The notes under the pieces were generated by a model. It was given only the letters and a program-made list of their open reading frames with translations. It was not told the DNA's origin and made no database searches. 64,000 bases of DNA from Pararhizobium polonicum (GTDB lineage Bacteria > Pseudomonadota > Alphaproteobacteria > Rhizobiales > Rhizobiaceae), in assembly GCF_001687365.1 (NCBI RefSeq), contig NZ_LGLV01000005.1:372001-436000 (forward strand), read 5' to 3'. Positions within the stretch are counted from its first letter, which is position 1. Each line of letters starts with the position of its first letter. Positions 1 to 8,857 of the stretch are shown here, in pieces. The translations under genes were made by a program, and so were the position numbers.

Positions 1-180
1 GAGGACGGCTTCGTCGACAAGGACGGCGTTCGCCATGTGAAGGGGTCGGACGCGCACAAGGCCTCCGTCACCGGCGACACGGTCGGCGATCCCTACAAGG
101 ATACGGCAGGTCCTGCCGTCAACCCGGCGATCAAGATCACCAACATCGTCGCCCTGCTGCTTCTGGCGGTTCTGGCCTGA
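1..180 (+). CDS. hppA: Membrane-bound proton-translocating pyrophosphatase, C-terminal fragment
   Basis: Only the last 59 codons lie in the window; the reading frame is open from base 1 to a TGA at 178-180. The translation contains [18 protein letters not shown] followed by a hydrophobic tail ([12 protein letters not shown]). This is the conserved cytoplasmic loop (binding Mg-pyrophosphate) and last transmembrane helix of V-type H+-pyrophosphatases, which couple pyrophosphate hydrolysis to ion pumping across the inner membrane. The motif is highly diagnostic, so the family is secure. Whether the enzyme is the K+-independent type cannot be decided, because the deciding residues lie outside the window. 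Confidence 0.9.
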   Translation, partial: EDGFVDKDGVRHVKGSDAHKASVTGDTVGDPYKDTAGPAVNPAIKITNIVALLLLAVLA

Positions 181-186
181 CGAGCT

Positions 187-216
187 GTCTGCGGCATCCC
201 TTGCGATGCCGCAGAC
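187..216 (+). terminator. Hairpin downstream of the pyrophosphatase gene
   Basis: A perfect 12-bp inverted repeat (GTCTGCGGCATC with GATGCCGCAGAC) with a 6-nt loop begins seven bases after the stop codon. No T-run follows, so it may act as an RNA-stabilising hairpin or work with the stronger terminator just downstream. Confidence 0.5.
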
Positions 217-240
217 TTGGAGAAGACCGGTCAAAAGAAA

Positions 241-273
241 GGCCCGGCTGACATGGTGTCAGCCGGGCCTTTT
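241..273. terminator. Bidirectional intrinsic terminator between hppA and bamE
   Basis: A 13-bp perfect GC-rich stem (GGCCCGGCTGACA / TGTCAGCCGGGCC) with a 3-nt loop is followed by TTTT and preceded by a run of A. It can therefore terminate the rightward pyrophosphatase gene and the leftward bamE-like gene. Confidence 0.85.
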
Positions 274-305
274 ATGCGAGATCGGGCGTTGCGGCCGCAG
301 GCCTA

Positions 306-827
306 TCAGTTGTTGCTGTTGCCCAGCACCGACTTTGCCATGCTCTTGCCGATGCCGTTGCCGGATAGCAGCTGGCCGAGGAAGGTCATTTCCTTGCCGC
401 CGGTCGGTGTCGTGCGGGAAATCATGTCGAAGACCTTGCCATCCTGCAGCGTGTAATGCGCCAGCTGCGAGACGACGCCGTCCTTGTCGAAATAGACAGC
501 GAGGATGCTCTGGTCGACCAGCTTCGGCTTCATGAAGGCGACGGGACGCTGGCGCTTCTGCGAAATGTAGTAGAACACCTCGTTGTCGAAGGTTGCCGTG
601 GTCGACGGCGTGCCGAGCGACAGAAGCACCTGCTCGCGGCTGGAACCGACCGGCGCCAGCGCCAGCGTTTCCTGATCGACGACGTAGCCCTGATTGAGGG
701 TTTCGCTGGTGTTCAGCATATCCGCGGTTTTGCAGCCGGACAGGGTCGTTGCGCAAATGGCCAATGTAAAAGCGACGTTGCTCAGAAATTTCATGTCTGA
801 CTTGAAATACCGTTTCGTCAACGACAT
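306..827 (-). CDS. bamE: Outer membrane protein assembly factor BamE (SmpA/OmlA lipoprotein)
   Basis: The product has a lipoprotein signal peptide: a short basic segment, a hydrophobic stretch, and a lipobox LSGC, with the lipidated Cys at about residue 32 from this start. A SmpA/OmlA fold follows, with typical motifs around GSSREQVLLSLGTPS and EVFYYISQ. BamE is a small lipoprotein of the BAM complex, which inserts beta-barrel proteins into the outer membrane. The ATG at 827 is chosen because a GAGGGGG stretch lies directly upstream; an ATG at 794 (MKFLSNV) is the alternative and still gives a full signal peptide. It is convergent with hppA. Confidence 0.85.
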   Translation of the reverse strand: MSLTKRYFKSDMKFLSNVAFTLAICATTLSGCKTADMLNTSETLNQGYVVDQETLALAPVGSSREQVLLSLGTPSTTATFDNEVFYYISQKRQRPVAFMKPKLVDQSILAVYFDKDGVVSQLAHYTLQDGKVFDMISRTTPTGGKEMTFLGQLLSGNGIGKSMAKSVLGNSNN

Positions 828-955
828 CCCCCTCAAGGTAACGCTGGCAGATGCGCCATTGCATTTCGTGCCTGCTTCGGTAAACCAGCTTCGGCGATCA
901 TGCAACAACAGGATGCGCGGGCTCGCGTATTTTGAAGCGGTCAAACTTGGGCTTT

Positions 956-1498
956 ATGATGATATTCGGACTGTTCGGCAAAAAAAATAGCAATGCGGCC
1001 ATCATTGCGCGCCAATATGACCTTCTGACCGCCGCTGCCCGCCGCCCGTACCTCTATACCGACCTTGGCGTTCCCGATACCGTGATGGGCCGTTTCGAGA
1101 TGCTGTCGGCGTCGCTGATCCTCTATTTCCGCCGTACCCGCAGCGCGCAGCGCGCCGGCCAGGAGATCGCCCAGGAGATCATCGATGCCTTTTTCGAGGA
1201 TGTCGATCATTCGATCCGCGAACTCGGCGTCGGCGATGTCGGCGTGCCGAAGCGGATGAAGAAGCTGGCCGCGATGTTCTACGGCCGCCTCGAAAGCTAT
1301 GCCGCAGCTCTCGAAAGCAAGGACCGCGACGCATTGGCGGCGGCGCTGAAGCGGAATTTCCATCCGCAAACCGAGGATTTGTCGCTTTCCATGCACGGCC
1401 TTGCCGACTATCTGCTGGCCGCAGAAGCGCAGCTTGCGCTGCAAGGCGAGGATGTCGTAGAAACCGGCCAGATCGATCTGCCGCACGCGGCGGCCTGA
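956..1498 (+). CDS. Ubiquinol-cytochrome c chaperone (CBP3/UQCC1 family)
   Basis: The ~180-residue protein shows the CBP3 pattern: an N-terminal LYTDLGVPDTVMGRFEM block, then EIIDAFFEDVDHSIRELGVGD and a KRMKKLAAMFYGRLESY helix. In mitochondria this family assists synthesis and assembly of cytochrome b in the bc1 complex; the bacterial members are assumed to do the same. There are two adjacent ATG codons (956 and 959); the first is used. It is divergent from bamE and is followed 87 bp later by yceD, a pairing common in alphaproteobacteria. Confidence 0.85.
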   Translation: MMIFGLFGKKNSNAAIIARQYDLLTAAARRPYLYTDLGVPDTVMGRFEMLSASLILYFRRTRSAQRAGQEIAQEIIDAFFEDVDHSIRELGVGDVGVPKRMKKLAAMFYGRLESYAAALESKDRDALAAALKRNFHPQTEDLSLSMHGLADYLLAAEAQLALQGEDVVETGQIDLPHAAA

Positions 1499-1585
1499 AG
1501 CCGTCTTGCAAGATGCGGCACCAGAGCCGCGATGACGGCTTGAAGCACTATCCTGGGCGGCGGCGCCGCCCGAAAGGACCTGACA

Positions 1586-2137
1586 ATGAACCACGACGAA
1601 AAGCCCGCGTTCTCCTATCCGGTCAAGGTCGGCAATATTTCCGCCAATGCCGTGACGGTTCGTCTCGAGGCGAATGAGGCGGAGCGCACGGCGCTGCGCG
1701 ATCTCTGGAGCGTCCTGGAGGTACAGTCGCTCAAGGCCGAGCTGCAGATCGCCCGCTGGAAGCGGGACGGCGTCAAGATCAAGGGCCGCGTTCAGGCAAA
1801 GATCGTCCAGGCCTGCGTCGTGACGCTGGAGCCGGTGGAATCGGAGATCGACGAGCCGGTCGAGGCGATCTTCGTGCCGGAGGGCTCGCGGCTGGCGCGG
1901 ATCGCGGCCAATGACAGCGGCGAAATGATTCTCGATCCGGAAGGCCCGGACCTTCCCGATACCTTCACCGGCGACACCATTGATGTCGGTCTTGCGGTCA
2001 CGGAACACGCGGCGCTGGCAATCGACCCCTATCCGCGCAAGCAGGGCGCGAGCTTTGGCGAGCGGATCGAAAGCAGCGACAAGGACGATATCCGTCCAAA
2101 CCCCTTCGCAGTGCTCAAGGATTGGAAAAAGGACTGA
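1586..2137 (+). CDS. yceD: YceD/DUF177 family protein (rRNA accumulation protein)
   Basis: The 183-residue protein has the central conserved DUF177 core (VQAKIVQACVVTLEPVESEI, where the Cys is typical) and the C-terminal signature GERIESSDKDDIRPNPFAVL. In plants and Escherichia coli YceD affects 23S rRNA accumulation. In many bacteria it precedes rpmF and plsX; here rpmF is absent and plsX follows directly, the usual alphaproteobacterial arrangement. An AAAGGACCTGACA leader places a ribosome binding site before the ATG. Confidence 0.88.
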   Translation: MNHDEKPAFSYPVKVGNISANAVTVRLEANEAERTALRDLWSVLEVQSLKAELQIARWKRDGVKIKGRVQAKIVQACVVTLEPVESEIDEPVEAIFVPEGSRLARIAANDSGEMILDPEGPDLPDTFTGDTIDVGLAVTEHAALAIDPYPRKQGASFGERIESSDKDDIRPNPFAVLKDWKKD

Positions 2138-2340
2138 GTCCGAAAAGCCGTGGGGCACAATTCGGTTGTCACGTCAGCGAAAAACGGTATTTTGGCCGAA
2201 ATCCAGCCCGTTGGGCCGTTTGTCCCGCAAGCGGGACTGTTGCGTCTCAAACGTCATGAAAACACGTGTGTCTCCATCGCTCAGACTGATTGCGCCGGGA
2301 CGAAACATGCAGTGTGGCAGGAATAAAGGATAAGGCACGC

Positions 2341-3399
2341 GTGGTCAGAATTTCTCTTGATGTGATGGGCGGCGACTTCGGTCCGCAAGTCGTCATCCCG
2401 GGTGCCGCCAAGGCGCTCGAACGGCATCCCGATATCCGTTTCGCACTTTATGGGCTTGAAGACCAATGCGTCCCCCTCCTGGACAAGTATCCCAAGCTGA
2501 AGGCGAACAGCACTTTCCATGCCTCCGAACTGGCGATTGCCATGGACGAGAAGCCCAGCCAGGCGCTGCGGCGCGGCCGCGGCAAGGCCAGCATGTGGCA
2601 GGCGATCGAGGCCATCAACAAGGGCGAGGCTGACGTCGTCGTCTCCGCCGGCAATACCGGCGCGCTGATGGCGATGTCGGTGTTTTGCCTGCGCATGATG
2701 CAGGGCATCCAGCGCCCGGCGATCGCGGCGATCTGGCCGACGCTGAAGGGCGAGAGCATCGTGCTCGATGTCGGCGCGACGATCGGCGCCGATGCGCAGC
2801 AGCTGATGGATTTCGCGCTGATGGGCGGCGCCATGGCGCGTGCCCTGTTCGAGGTCGAGCGTCCGACGCTCGGCCTGCTCAATGTCGGCGTCGAGGAGAT
2901 CAAGGGCCAGGAACAGGTCAAGGAAGCCGGCCGGCTGTTGCGCGAAGCCGGTCTCGACAGCATCGATTACTTCGGCTTCGTCGAAGGCGACGATATCGGC
3001 CGGGGAACCGTCGATGTCGTGGTGACGGAAGGCTTTTCCGGCAATATTGCGCTCAAGGCGGCCGAAGGAACGGCCCGCCAGATCGCCGAATATCTGCGCG
3101 CGGCGATGTCGCGCACGCTGCTGGCCAAGATCGGTTATATCCTGGCCAAGGGCGCCTTCGACCGGCTGCGCGAGAAGATGGATCCGCGAAAGGTCAACGG
3201 CGGCGTCTTCCTCGGCCTTAATGGTGTCGTGATCAAGAGCCATGGAGGAACCGACGCGGAGGGTTTCGCAGCCGCGATCGACGTCGGCTACGACATGGTC
3301 CGCAACGGGCTGAAGGCCAAGATCGAAAACGATTTGCAAAAATATCATGCCTCGCGCCCTTCCGAAGGTGCGGCGAGCGGCATGGCTGACGAGGTTTGA
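2341..3399 (+). CDS. plsX: Phosphate acyltransferase PlsX
   Basis: PlsX makes acyl-phosphate from acyl-ACP, feeding PlsY in the first step of phospholipid synthesis. The translation opens with the family signature [13 protein letters not shown] and keeps [26 protein letters not shown] and [16 protein letters not shown] at 2341 is preferred over an in-frame ATG at 2290: it has AAGGATAAGG just upstream and puts the start at the normal distance from DVMGGD. The length (352 residues) is normal. The stop codon is six bases from fabH, so the two form one lipid-synthesis operon. Confidence 0.93.
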   Translation: MVRISLDVMGGDFGPQVVIPGAAKALERHPDIRFALYGLEDQCVPLLDKYPKLKANSTFHASELAIAMDEKPSQALRRGRGKASMWQAIEAINKGEADVVVSAGNTGALMAMSVFCLRMMQGIQRPAIAAIWPTLKGESIVLDVGATIGADAQQLMDFALMGGAMARALFEVERPTLGLLNVGVEEIKGQEQVKEAGRLLREAGLDSIDYFGFVEGDDIGRGTVDVVVTEGFSGNIALKAAEGTARQIAEYLRAAMSRTLLAKIGYILAKGAFDRLREKMDPRKVNGGVFLGLNGVVIKSHGGTDAEGFAAAIDVGYDMVRNGLKAKIENDLQKYHASRPSEGAASGMADEV

Positions 3400-3404
3400 A
3401 GAGT

Positions 3405-4376
3405 ATGATCCGTTCTGTGGTTCGCGGTTTCGGGGCATCGCTCCCGAAACGGGTGATGACCAATCGCGAAATGGAAGAGAAGGTCGATACGACCGACGAA
3501 TGGATCGTGCAGCGCACCGGCATTCGCCAGCGTTACATTGCCGGCGAGGGGGAAACCACCGCTTCGCTCGGCGAGGCAGCGGCCCGCGCGGCGCTTGAAA
3601 ACGCCGGCCTTGCGCCCGCCGATATCGACGTCATCATTGTGGCGACATCGACGCCGGACAACACCTTTCCGGCAACGGCCGTCAACATCCAGAACCGCCT
3701 CGGCATGCACCATGGCGCCGCCTTCGACATGCAGGCGGTCTGTTCGGGCTTCGTCTACGCGGTCGCCACGGCCGACGCCTATATCCGCGGCGGCCTTGCC
3801 CGGCGCGTGCTGGTCATCGGCGCCGAGACCTTTTCGCGCATTCTCGACTGGAACGACCGCACCACCTGCGTGCTGTTCGGCGACGGCGCCGGCGCCATCG
3901 TTCTGGAAGGCCAGGAAGGCAACGGCACCACCGCCGATCGCGGCATCCTGACCGCGCAGCTGCGCTCGGACGGCGCCCACAAGGAAAAGCTCTATGTCGA
4001 TGGCGGCCCATCGACCACCGGCACGGTCGGCCATCTGCGCATGGAGGGCCGCGAGGTCTTCAAGCATGCGGTGGGCATGATCACCGACGTCATCGAAGCC
4101 GCGTTCGAGGCCACCGGCACCACCGCCGAGGATCTCGACTGGCTGGTGCCGCATCAGGCCAACCGCCGCATCATCGACGGTTCGGCCAAGAAGCTCGGCA
4201 TCCCGCTCGAAAAGGTTGTGGTGACTGTCGACCTTCACGGCAACACGTCCGCTGCCTCCATTCCGCTGGCGCTGAGCGTCGCTGCATCCGACGGCCGGAT
4301 CAAGAAGGGCGATCTCGTCCTGCTCGAGGCCATGGGCGGCGGCTTCACCTGGGGTTCGGTGCTGCTGCGTTGGTAA
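3405..4376 (+). CDS. fabH: Beta-ketoacyl-ACP synthase III FabH
   Basis: FabH condenses acetyl-CoA with malonyl-ACP to start type II fatty acid synthesis. The catalytic triad is visible: Cys113 in AVCSGF, His250 in VPHQAN and Asn280 in DLHGNTSA. The C-terminal [17 protein letters not shown] is typical. The ATG at 3405 is chosen over the one at 3396 because the latter overlaps the plsX stop, while 3405 has GAAGAG just before it. The 323-residue length is standard. Confidence 0.95.
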   Translation: MIRSVVRGFGASLPKRVMTNREMEEKVDTTDEWIVQRTGIRQRYIAGEGETTASLGEAAARAALENAGLAPADIDVIIVATSTPDNTFPATAVNIQNRLGMHHGAAFDMQAVCSGFVYAVATADAYIRGGLARRVLVIGAETFSRILDWNDRTTCVLFGDGAGAIVLEGQEGNGTTADRGILTAQLRSDGAHKEKLYVDGGPSTTGTVGHLRMEGREVFKHAVGMITDVIEAAFEATGTTAEDLDWLVPHQANRRIIDGSAKKLGIPLEKVVVTVDLHGNTSAASIPLALSVAASDGRIKKGDLVLLEAMGGGFTWGSVLLRW

Positions 4377-4470
4377 AAAAATGTGATATGGTGCAGACGC
4401 TTGACCGGAATGGACAAGGGCAATACTCTTTCCGGGCTAATCGATACTGCAAGAAAATCGGTGGGGGAAG

Positions 4471-4809
4471 ATGAGCGGAAAAACGGTGACACGAGCAGAC
4501 CTGGCCGAATCGGTTTTTCGCAAGGTCGGTCTTTCGCGAACGGAATCGGCCGAGCTGGTCGAAACGGTGATCGATGAAATTTGCAACGCCATCGTGCGTG
4601 GCGAGAGCGTCAAGCTCTCCTCCTTCGCGACATTCCAGGTGCGCGACAAGAACGAGCGCATCGGCCGCAACCCGAAAACGGGCGAGGAAGTGCCGATTTC
4701 TCCACGCCGCGTCATGACATTCAAGGCCTCCAACGTGCTGAAGCAGCGTGTTCTCAAGGCGCATCTGTCGCGCAAGGCCAAGCTGAAACCGCAGTCTCCG
4801 GCCACCTGA
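4471..4809 (+). CDS. ihfA: Integration host factor subunit alpha
   Basis: IHF-alpha pairs with IHF-beta to bend DNA at specific sites in promoters, replication origins and phage attachment sites. The 112-residue protein has the HU/IHF fold and the beta-arm signature [17 protein letters not shown], where the Pro intercalates into DNA. It keeps the [10 protein letters not shown] strand and an alphaproteobacterial C-terminal extension ([10 protein letters not shown]). GGGGGAAG precedes the ATG. Its position after fabH and before a MerR gene matches rhizobial gene order. IHF could act on the nearby tRNA-Pro element, but that is speculation. Confidence 0.93.
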   Translation: MSGKTVTRADLAESVFRKVGLSRTESAELVETVIDEICNAIVRGESVKLSSFATFQVRDKNERIGRNPKTGEEVPISPRRVMTFKASNVLKQRVLKAHLSRKAKLKPQSPAT

Positions 4810-4963
4810 CGCGACCATCCATCATTAAAGCGGTTGAAAACACCTGCATAAGCCGTTGAAATGCGCATGATTCGTGTAATCATCCGTATGGACGGCGGTG
4901 TTGGTATGCGGTGATAGCCGCGCGGTATCGAGCCGGACGTGTTCGACGCGAAATGGGGAAGAT

Positions 4964-5497
4964 ATGGACAAGAGCCCGGATGCGTTTCGCACCATCAGTG
5001 AAGTCGCCGACGATCTCGACCTGCCGCAGCATGTCCTGCGTTTCTGGGAGACGCGGTTTCTGCAGATCAAGCCGATGAAGCGCGGCGGCGGCCGCCGCTA
5101 TTACCGGCCGGAAGACGTCGATCTGCTCAAGGGCATCCGCCATCTGCTCTATGATCACGGCTATACGATCAAGGGCGTGCAGAAACTTTTGAAAATGAAC
5201 GGCAACAAGTTCGTCGCGGCCATTGCCAGCGGCGATCTGGCGACCGTCGAGGCGCTGGCTGCCGCCAATATCGAGGAGCCGGCCCAGCCCAAGCTCGGCA
5301 ATCCCGATGAAGACCAGATCGTCGGCCGCGCCAAGGCACCGGCCAGCCGCCGGTTCTTCTCGTTCGTCGGCGGCAATGACGATGCGCCGGAAATTTCGGT
5401 CGGCAAGACCTCCGTCGGCAAGGAGGACCGGGCGCTGCTGCAGGAGGCGCTCTACGACCTGCTGGAATGCAAGCGCCTGCTCGATCAGGTGCGCTGA
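4964..5497 (+). CDS. MerR-family transcriptional regulator
   Basis: The N-terminal winged helix-turn-helix is clear: [20 protein letters not shown], then [21 protein letters not shown] and the helix [12 protein letters not shown]. The rest (residues ~80-177) is a variable tail without metal-binding cysteines, so no inducer can be named. The ATG at 4964 is preceded by GGGGAAGAT; upstream in-frame codons are not credible. Genes of this kind regularly follow ihfA in alphaproteobacteria, which suggests a conserved but uncharacterised role. Confidence 0.82.
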   Translation: MDKSPDAFRTISEVADDLDLPQHVLRFWETRFLQIKPMKRGGGRRYYRPEDVDLLKGIRHLLYDHGYTIKGVQKLLKMNGNKFVAAIASGDLATVEALAAANIEEPAQPKLGNPDEDQIVGRAKAPASRRFFSFVGGNDDAPEISVGKTSVGKEDRALLQEALYDLLECKRLLDQVR

Positions 5498-5597
5498 CGC
5501 GGCAACAGGTTCCGCCGGTTTATTCCGCTTTCCTGTCGTGCCGCTATCCCTGTTCATGGTAACAACCCGGATCGAATTCTGCGCAAGGCAAAAACAC

Positions 5598-5843
5598 ATG
5601 GAACAGCCCTGGACGAAAAGCGTGACGCTTGCTCTGGAGGGACCGGGCAAATACGTGACGATCTCCAACACCACCGAGGCATCCTGGGCGATGATCGAGG
5701 ACTGGCCGCTGGAAGACGCGCCGGCTCTGGACCGCGCGCTCGATATCTGCGCGCAGGTGGTCGAGGGCAAGAGGCCGGCGGAGGATGCGCGAAAAGCGTT
5801 TCTGGCTGCTGCCGCCGAAGCGGAAATCCCGGTTCAGGCGTGA
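5598..5843 (+). CDS. DUF982 domain protein
   Basis: This 81-residue protein fits the DUF982 pattern found mainly in Rhizobiales: a short beta-rich start (KSVTLALEGPGKYVTISNT), a helix ending in WPLED, and a C-terminal helix ARKAFLAAAAEAEIPV. The function of the family is unknown. The ATG at 5598 follows a weak AAGGCAAAAAC leader. A second DUF982 protein lies at 60133-60396. Confidence 0.75.
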   Translation: MEQPWTKSVTLALEGPGKYVTISNTTEASWAMIEDWPLEDAPALDRALDICAQVVEGKRPAEDARKAFLAAAAEAEIPVQA

Positions 5844-5933
5844 CGGGCTGTCTTGGGGCCTTGGCGCAGGTGCCCGGCATCCCCATCTGTCCGTCGCCCG
5901 AACGAAGAAAAGCCCGATGAAGAAACGCGCGAC

Positions 5934-6296
5934 ATGATCAAGACCCTTGCGGCGAAATTTCACGGCGAGATGCTCGCCCTCTACGACCACTGCGCGCGCT
6001 TCGGCTTCCGCCCGGTGCTGTTTCGCCGTCTCGTCATCCTCAAGGGCGGCGTCGAGGCGGCGAAGGAACTGGTGTTCAAGCCCGGCACGACCGGCCTGGA
6101 GCGCCTGGTCGAGGCGAAGAAGACGGAACTGTCGATGGAGGCTGCGATGATGCGGCCGGAATACCGCACGCTGTTCACGCCGCTCGAACTCAAGGAAGCA
6201 GCAAAACGGCTCGAGGGCAGCGCCATCCGCGAACGCTCCAGGGGTCGGCTCACCGCCACCGTCACCAACACTGTCACCAACACGAAACAGGCCTGA
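5934..6296 (+). CDS. Conserved hypothetical protein, rhizobial type
   Basis: A 120-residue, mostly helical protein that I do not recognise by family name. The first ~95 residues look well structured (FHGEMLALYDHCARFGFRP, then KTELSMEAAMMRPEYRTLF), while the tail is Thr/Arg-rich and low in complexity (TATVTNTVTNTKQA). Middle residues resemble short proteins seen in rhizobial genomes next to small hypothetical genes. It is followed five bases later by another small gene, suggesting co-transcription. No signal peptide or membrane segment is visible. Confidence 0.6.
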   Translation: MIKTLAAKFHGEMLALYDHCARFGFRPVLFRRLVILKGGVEAAKELVFKPGTTGLERLVEAKKTELSMEAAMMRPEYRTLFTPLELKEAAKRLEGSAIRERSRGRLTATVTNTVTNTKQA

Positions 6297-6301
6297 CGAC
6301 C

Positions 6302-6568
6302 ATGACGAAGAAGCAGAAACTCGAACATTCCGATTTCGCCGGCGAATTCACCGAAGACGGTGTCACGGTGCTCGTCGATATCTTCCGCAAGGAAGGCAGC
6401 ACCGATGGCTGGACGCTGGAGGTGATCGACCAGGAGGAGGGGCTGACCGTCTGGGAAGAGCCCTTCGCAACGGACAAGGAAGCCTTCGAGGAATTTCTCG
6501 CCACCGTCGAGCGCGACGGCATCCATTCGTTCCTGGACGAGCCGGAGACCGACGTCTCGGTGCATTGA
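6302..6568 (+). CDS. Small acidic conserved hypothetical protein
   Basis: An 88-residue, strongly acidic protein (many Asp and Glu) with no recognisable catalytic motif: a start KKQKLEHSDFAGEFTEDGV, a central beta-rich GWTLEVIDQEEGLTVWEE and a helix KEAFEEFLATVERDG. It begins six bases after the previous gene's stop. It is the last native gene before the mobile element; its stop lies about 55 bp from the left attachment repeat. Function unknown. Confidence 0.65.
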   Translation: MTKKQKLEHSDFAGEFTEDGVTVLVDIFRKEGSTDGWTLEVIDQEEGLTVWEEPFATDKEAFEEFLATVERDGIHSFLDEPETDVSVH

Positions 6569-6623
6569 GGCCCAACCGCCGCGATCTGCGGCGGTTTGAT
6601 ATGACAGGGACTTCAAGGAGAAA

Positions 6624-6672
6624 AATGGTCGGAGCGGCGGGATTCGAACCCACGACCCCTTGACCCCCAGTC
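6624..6672. repeat. Left attachment site (tRNA-Pro 3' fragment)
   Basis: A 49-bp exact copy of 14989-15037. It contains the T-arm and acceptor end of tRNA-Pro on the minus strand but stops in the anticodon stem-loop (ends CCCCCAGTC, then TTAATA), so it is a tRNA fragment and not a gene. The repeat edge in the anticodon loop is where many tyrosine integrases exchange strands. Confidence 0.92.
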
Positions 6673-6687
6673 TTAATATACCGCTTT

Positions 6688-6813
6688 TATAGCCATTCAT
6701 ATCGTTGCACGTGAACACCTAAATCAGCTGCAATGCAAGGCTATCTAACCTATGCCCTCTTGACTAATATGCGCTGCCATCCTAAACGCTGGCTACAGTC
6801 TGGCTATAAATTT
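6688..6813. promoter_or_regulatory. Candidate integrase arm sites or int promoter region
   Basis: TATAGCCA at 6688-6695 and TGGCTATA at 6801-6808 form an inverted pair around the 100 bp between the left repeat and int. The block GGCTACAGT-C-TGGCTATAAA (6791-6810) recurs near the right end at 14926-14945 with one substitution and a one-base shift. Sharing between both ends suggests integrase or excisionase arm-type sites; this is inference. Confidence 0.45.
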
Positions 6814-6823
6814 GGAGGGCACC

Positions 6824-8056
6824 GTGAAGCTGACCGCCGACAAAGTAAAGGAAATTACGGAATCCGATCCGCCCAACAAGACTAAATTTTACTTCGATGA
6901 GGATTTAACCGGCTTTGGCCTTTACCGCACGACCACAGGCACAGGGACGTGGTTTGCAGAATTCCGGCCTGTAGCTGGTGGCGCTAAAAAACGCATGAAG
7001 CTGGGCCGTGTCGGCATCCTCAAGGCAAACGAAGCACGTGAGGCCGCCCGAAAGGTAATTGCGCATGCCGGTCTTGGGAAGGACCTTGCCAAGGATCGTA
7101 GCGACGAGCGCGCGAGTGTCACAGTGAAGGCGCTAGTGTCAAACTACGTCGAAGGTTTCGTGGCGGCGAATAAAAAAGCGTCGTCAGCCGAATTCTACAG
7201 GACGATGTTGCGGAAACATATCGAACCCCGAATCGGGTCGACCAAGGCTGTGGCACTGACACGGGTTGACGTTCAGCGGGCTCACGCATCAATGTCCAAG
7301 GAAGCGCGGATATCGGCCAATCGTTCGATGAAACTACTTGCTGCGGCGTTTGTGTGGGGTGCAAAGAACGGTTTCGTGCCCGATGGCGTTAACCCCGCCA
7401 AGGGCATTGATCTGAACAAAGAGACTGGCCGGGAGAGGTTCCTCACCACGGACGAAATGCAGCGCTTGGGCGACGCCATGATTGAGGCGGAGACGCTTGG
7501 ATTTGAAGTCAAAGCTGGTAACGCGAAGCATGCGCCAAAGGGGCAGCGGGTAAAAGTTCACCCATCTGTCACTGGAGCGATTCGACTCCTGATGCTGACC
7601 GGCATGCGGCTGCGCGAAGTCCTGAACTTGAAGTGGGACGAAGTTGACCTTGACCGAGGATTCCTGTTTTTGCCCGACTCCAAAACCGGTCGAAAAACTG
7701 TCGTCTTGTCAGCCCCAGCGGTAGATGTTTTGAAGTCGCTGCCGCGGATCGGGGCATACGCTATCGCTGGAGAAAGCGCTGGGCTGGATGGTGAAAAGCC
7801 GCGCGCTGATATTAAAAGACCCTGGGCCACTATAACAAAGCAGGCCAAATTGGACGGCTTGCGACTCCATGACCTGCGCCACAGCTTTGCTAGTGTTGGT
7901 GCGTGGTCGGGGCTGGGGCTGCCCGTCATCGGCAAGCTACTTGGTCACAGCGATGCAAAGACCACACAACGCTATGCGCACGTCGATGTTGATTCATCGC
8001 GCCGGGCTGCGGATGCCATCGCTGGGCAGATTTCCGCAGCGATTGGAGGCAAATGA
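6824..8056 (+). CDS. int: Tyrosine-type site-specific integrase
   Basis: This is the integrase of the tRNA-Pro element. It has an N-terminal arm-binding/DUF4102-like part (KFYFDEDLTGFGLYRTTTG), a SAM-like core-binding domain at ~100-190, and a catalytic domain with Arg262 (LTGMRLREVL), His349-x-x-Arg352 (HDLRHSFA), His375 (LLGHSD) and Tyr384 (TTQRYAHVD). A GTG at 6824 is chosen because GGAGG lies five bases upstream; the TTG at 6812 overlaps that site. The gene reads into the element from the tRNA-fragment end, and its stop overlaps the next start (ATGA). Confidence 0.95.
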   Translation: MKLTADKVKEITESDPPNKTKFYFDEDLTGFGLYRTTTGTGTWFAEFRPVAGGAKKRMKLGRVGILKANEAREAARKVIAHAGLGKDLAKDRSDERASVTVKALVSNYVEGFVAANKKASSAEFYRTMLRKHIEPRIGSTKAVALTRVDVQRAHASMSKEARISANRSMKLLAAAFVWGAKNGFVPDGVNPAKGIDLNKETGRERFLTTDEMQRLGDAMIEAETLGFEVKAGNAKHAPKGQRVKVHPSVTGAIRLLMLTGMRLREVLNLKWDEVDLDRGFLFLPDSKTGRKTVVLSAPAVDVLKSLPRIGAYAIAGESAGLDGEKPRADIKRPWATITKQAKLDGLRLHDLRHSFASVGAWSGLGLPVIGKLLGHSDAKTTQRYAHVDVDSSRRAADAIAGQISAAIGGK

Positions 8057-8565
8057 TGGCGGTCGAAGAAGAACAGGGTTCCGACGCATGGAGGCAGCCC
8101 CTGAGTCGCCCGCCGATTGAAGTCACCGAACATACGACCGAGGACGAACTAGCCGCCGAGATGGCAGAGCGTCTAAACGCACTCTTGCAAGATCACAACG
8201 GGCTGGAGCCCACGGCCGAGGGTTGGCGGCAATTGGCCCTAGAACTGGCACTGAAATACGTGCCAGCATTCAAAATTGAGACGCCTGTTGATCGAACTGG
8301 GCCAAGTGGACTCGGCGGTCGGCCAGTCGGCATGGGTAACCATATTTTGCAGTCTCGGATGAAGGCTGAGATGCGCCAAGGGAAATCCCAAGCAGCGGCG
8401 GCGCGGACAATTAATAAAGAATCTGGCGGCGCTATTGCCGTCAAGACGGCTCAGAATGCCCTATCTCGCGAGTCTCAACCACCTGACTTCATGCGTCTGA
8501 GACGATACAAACGGAAAGCCGCCAGAGCGATAAAGGCAGCCGCCGACAAACTGTCCCAACAATGA
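8053..8565 (+). CDS. Hypothetical protein translationally coupled to the integrase
   Basis: The ATG overlaps the int stop codon, with GGAGG just upstream inside int, so the two are translated together. The 170-residue product has an acidic N-terminus (EHTTEDELAAEMAERLNALL), a middle part KYVPAFKIETPVDR, and a basic C-terminus (MRLRRYKRKAARAIKAAA) that suggests nucleic-acid binding. The segment KSQAAAARTINKESGGAIA resembles a helix-turn-helix. I do not recognise a family. Coupling to int suggests a role in recombination or its control, but this is inference. Confidence 0.7.
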   Translation: MMAVEEEQGSDAWRQPLSRPPIEVTEHTTEDELAAEMAERLNALLQDHNGLEPTAEGWRQLALELALKYVPAFKIETPVDRTGPSGLGGRPVGMGNHILQSRMKAEMRQGKSQAAAARTINKESGGAIAVKTAQNALSRESQPPDFMRLRRYKRKAARAIKAAADKLSQQ

Positions 8566-8633
8566 CTCTATGTTCTTGGGACAAATGAAAAGCCATCTTT
8601 CTCCATGCAAACACAAACATGGAGAACAAAAAA

Positions 8634-8825
8634 ATGAGAAACCTTAGAGCACCACAAGCTGCCGCTTACCTTGGCATTTCCAAGTCCCTTCTAGACAAAC
8701 TCCGATGCTATGGCGGCGGCCCGGCTTTCGCAAAGCTCGGCTCCAGCGTCATTTATTCAACGGAAGACTTGGATGCGTGGATCGCGTCCAAGCGCGTGCC
8801 CGCCCGCCCGGCGCTCGCGGCTTGA
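8634..8825 (+). CDS. AlpA/excisionase-like helix-turn-helix protein
   Basis: The small protein (63 residues) matches the MerR/AlpA-like excisionase fold: RAPQAAAYLGISKSLLDKLR, a GGGPAFAKLGSSVIYSTEDL wing, and a terminal helix DAWIASKRV. Such proteins regulate int or direct excision in phage satellites and genomic islands. The ATG at 8634 has GGAG nine bases upstream, formed by the codons of the in-frame upstream ATG at 8619; the latter lacks its own ribosome binding site. It is the best candidate for the element's recombination directionality factor. Confidence 0.82.
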   Translation: MRNLRAPQAAAYLGISKSLLDKLRCYGGGPAFAKLGSSVIYSTEDLDAWIASKRVPARPALAA

Positions 8826-8857
8826 AGCGGCACAACCCCAACAGCAAAGGAAAGGCG

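Noticed and set aside
941..2158. Long open frame on the minus strand (405 codons) across the bc1 chaperone and YceD genes
   Set aside because: It runs antisense to two well-recognised genes, has no ribosome binding site and its composition looks like a shadow of high-GC codon bias.
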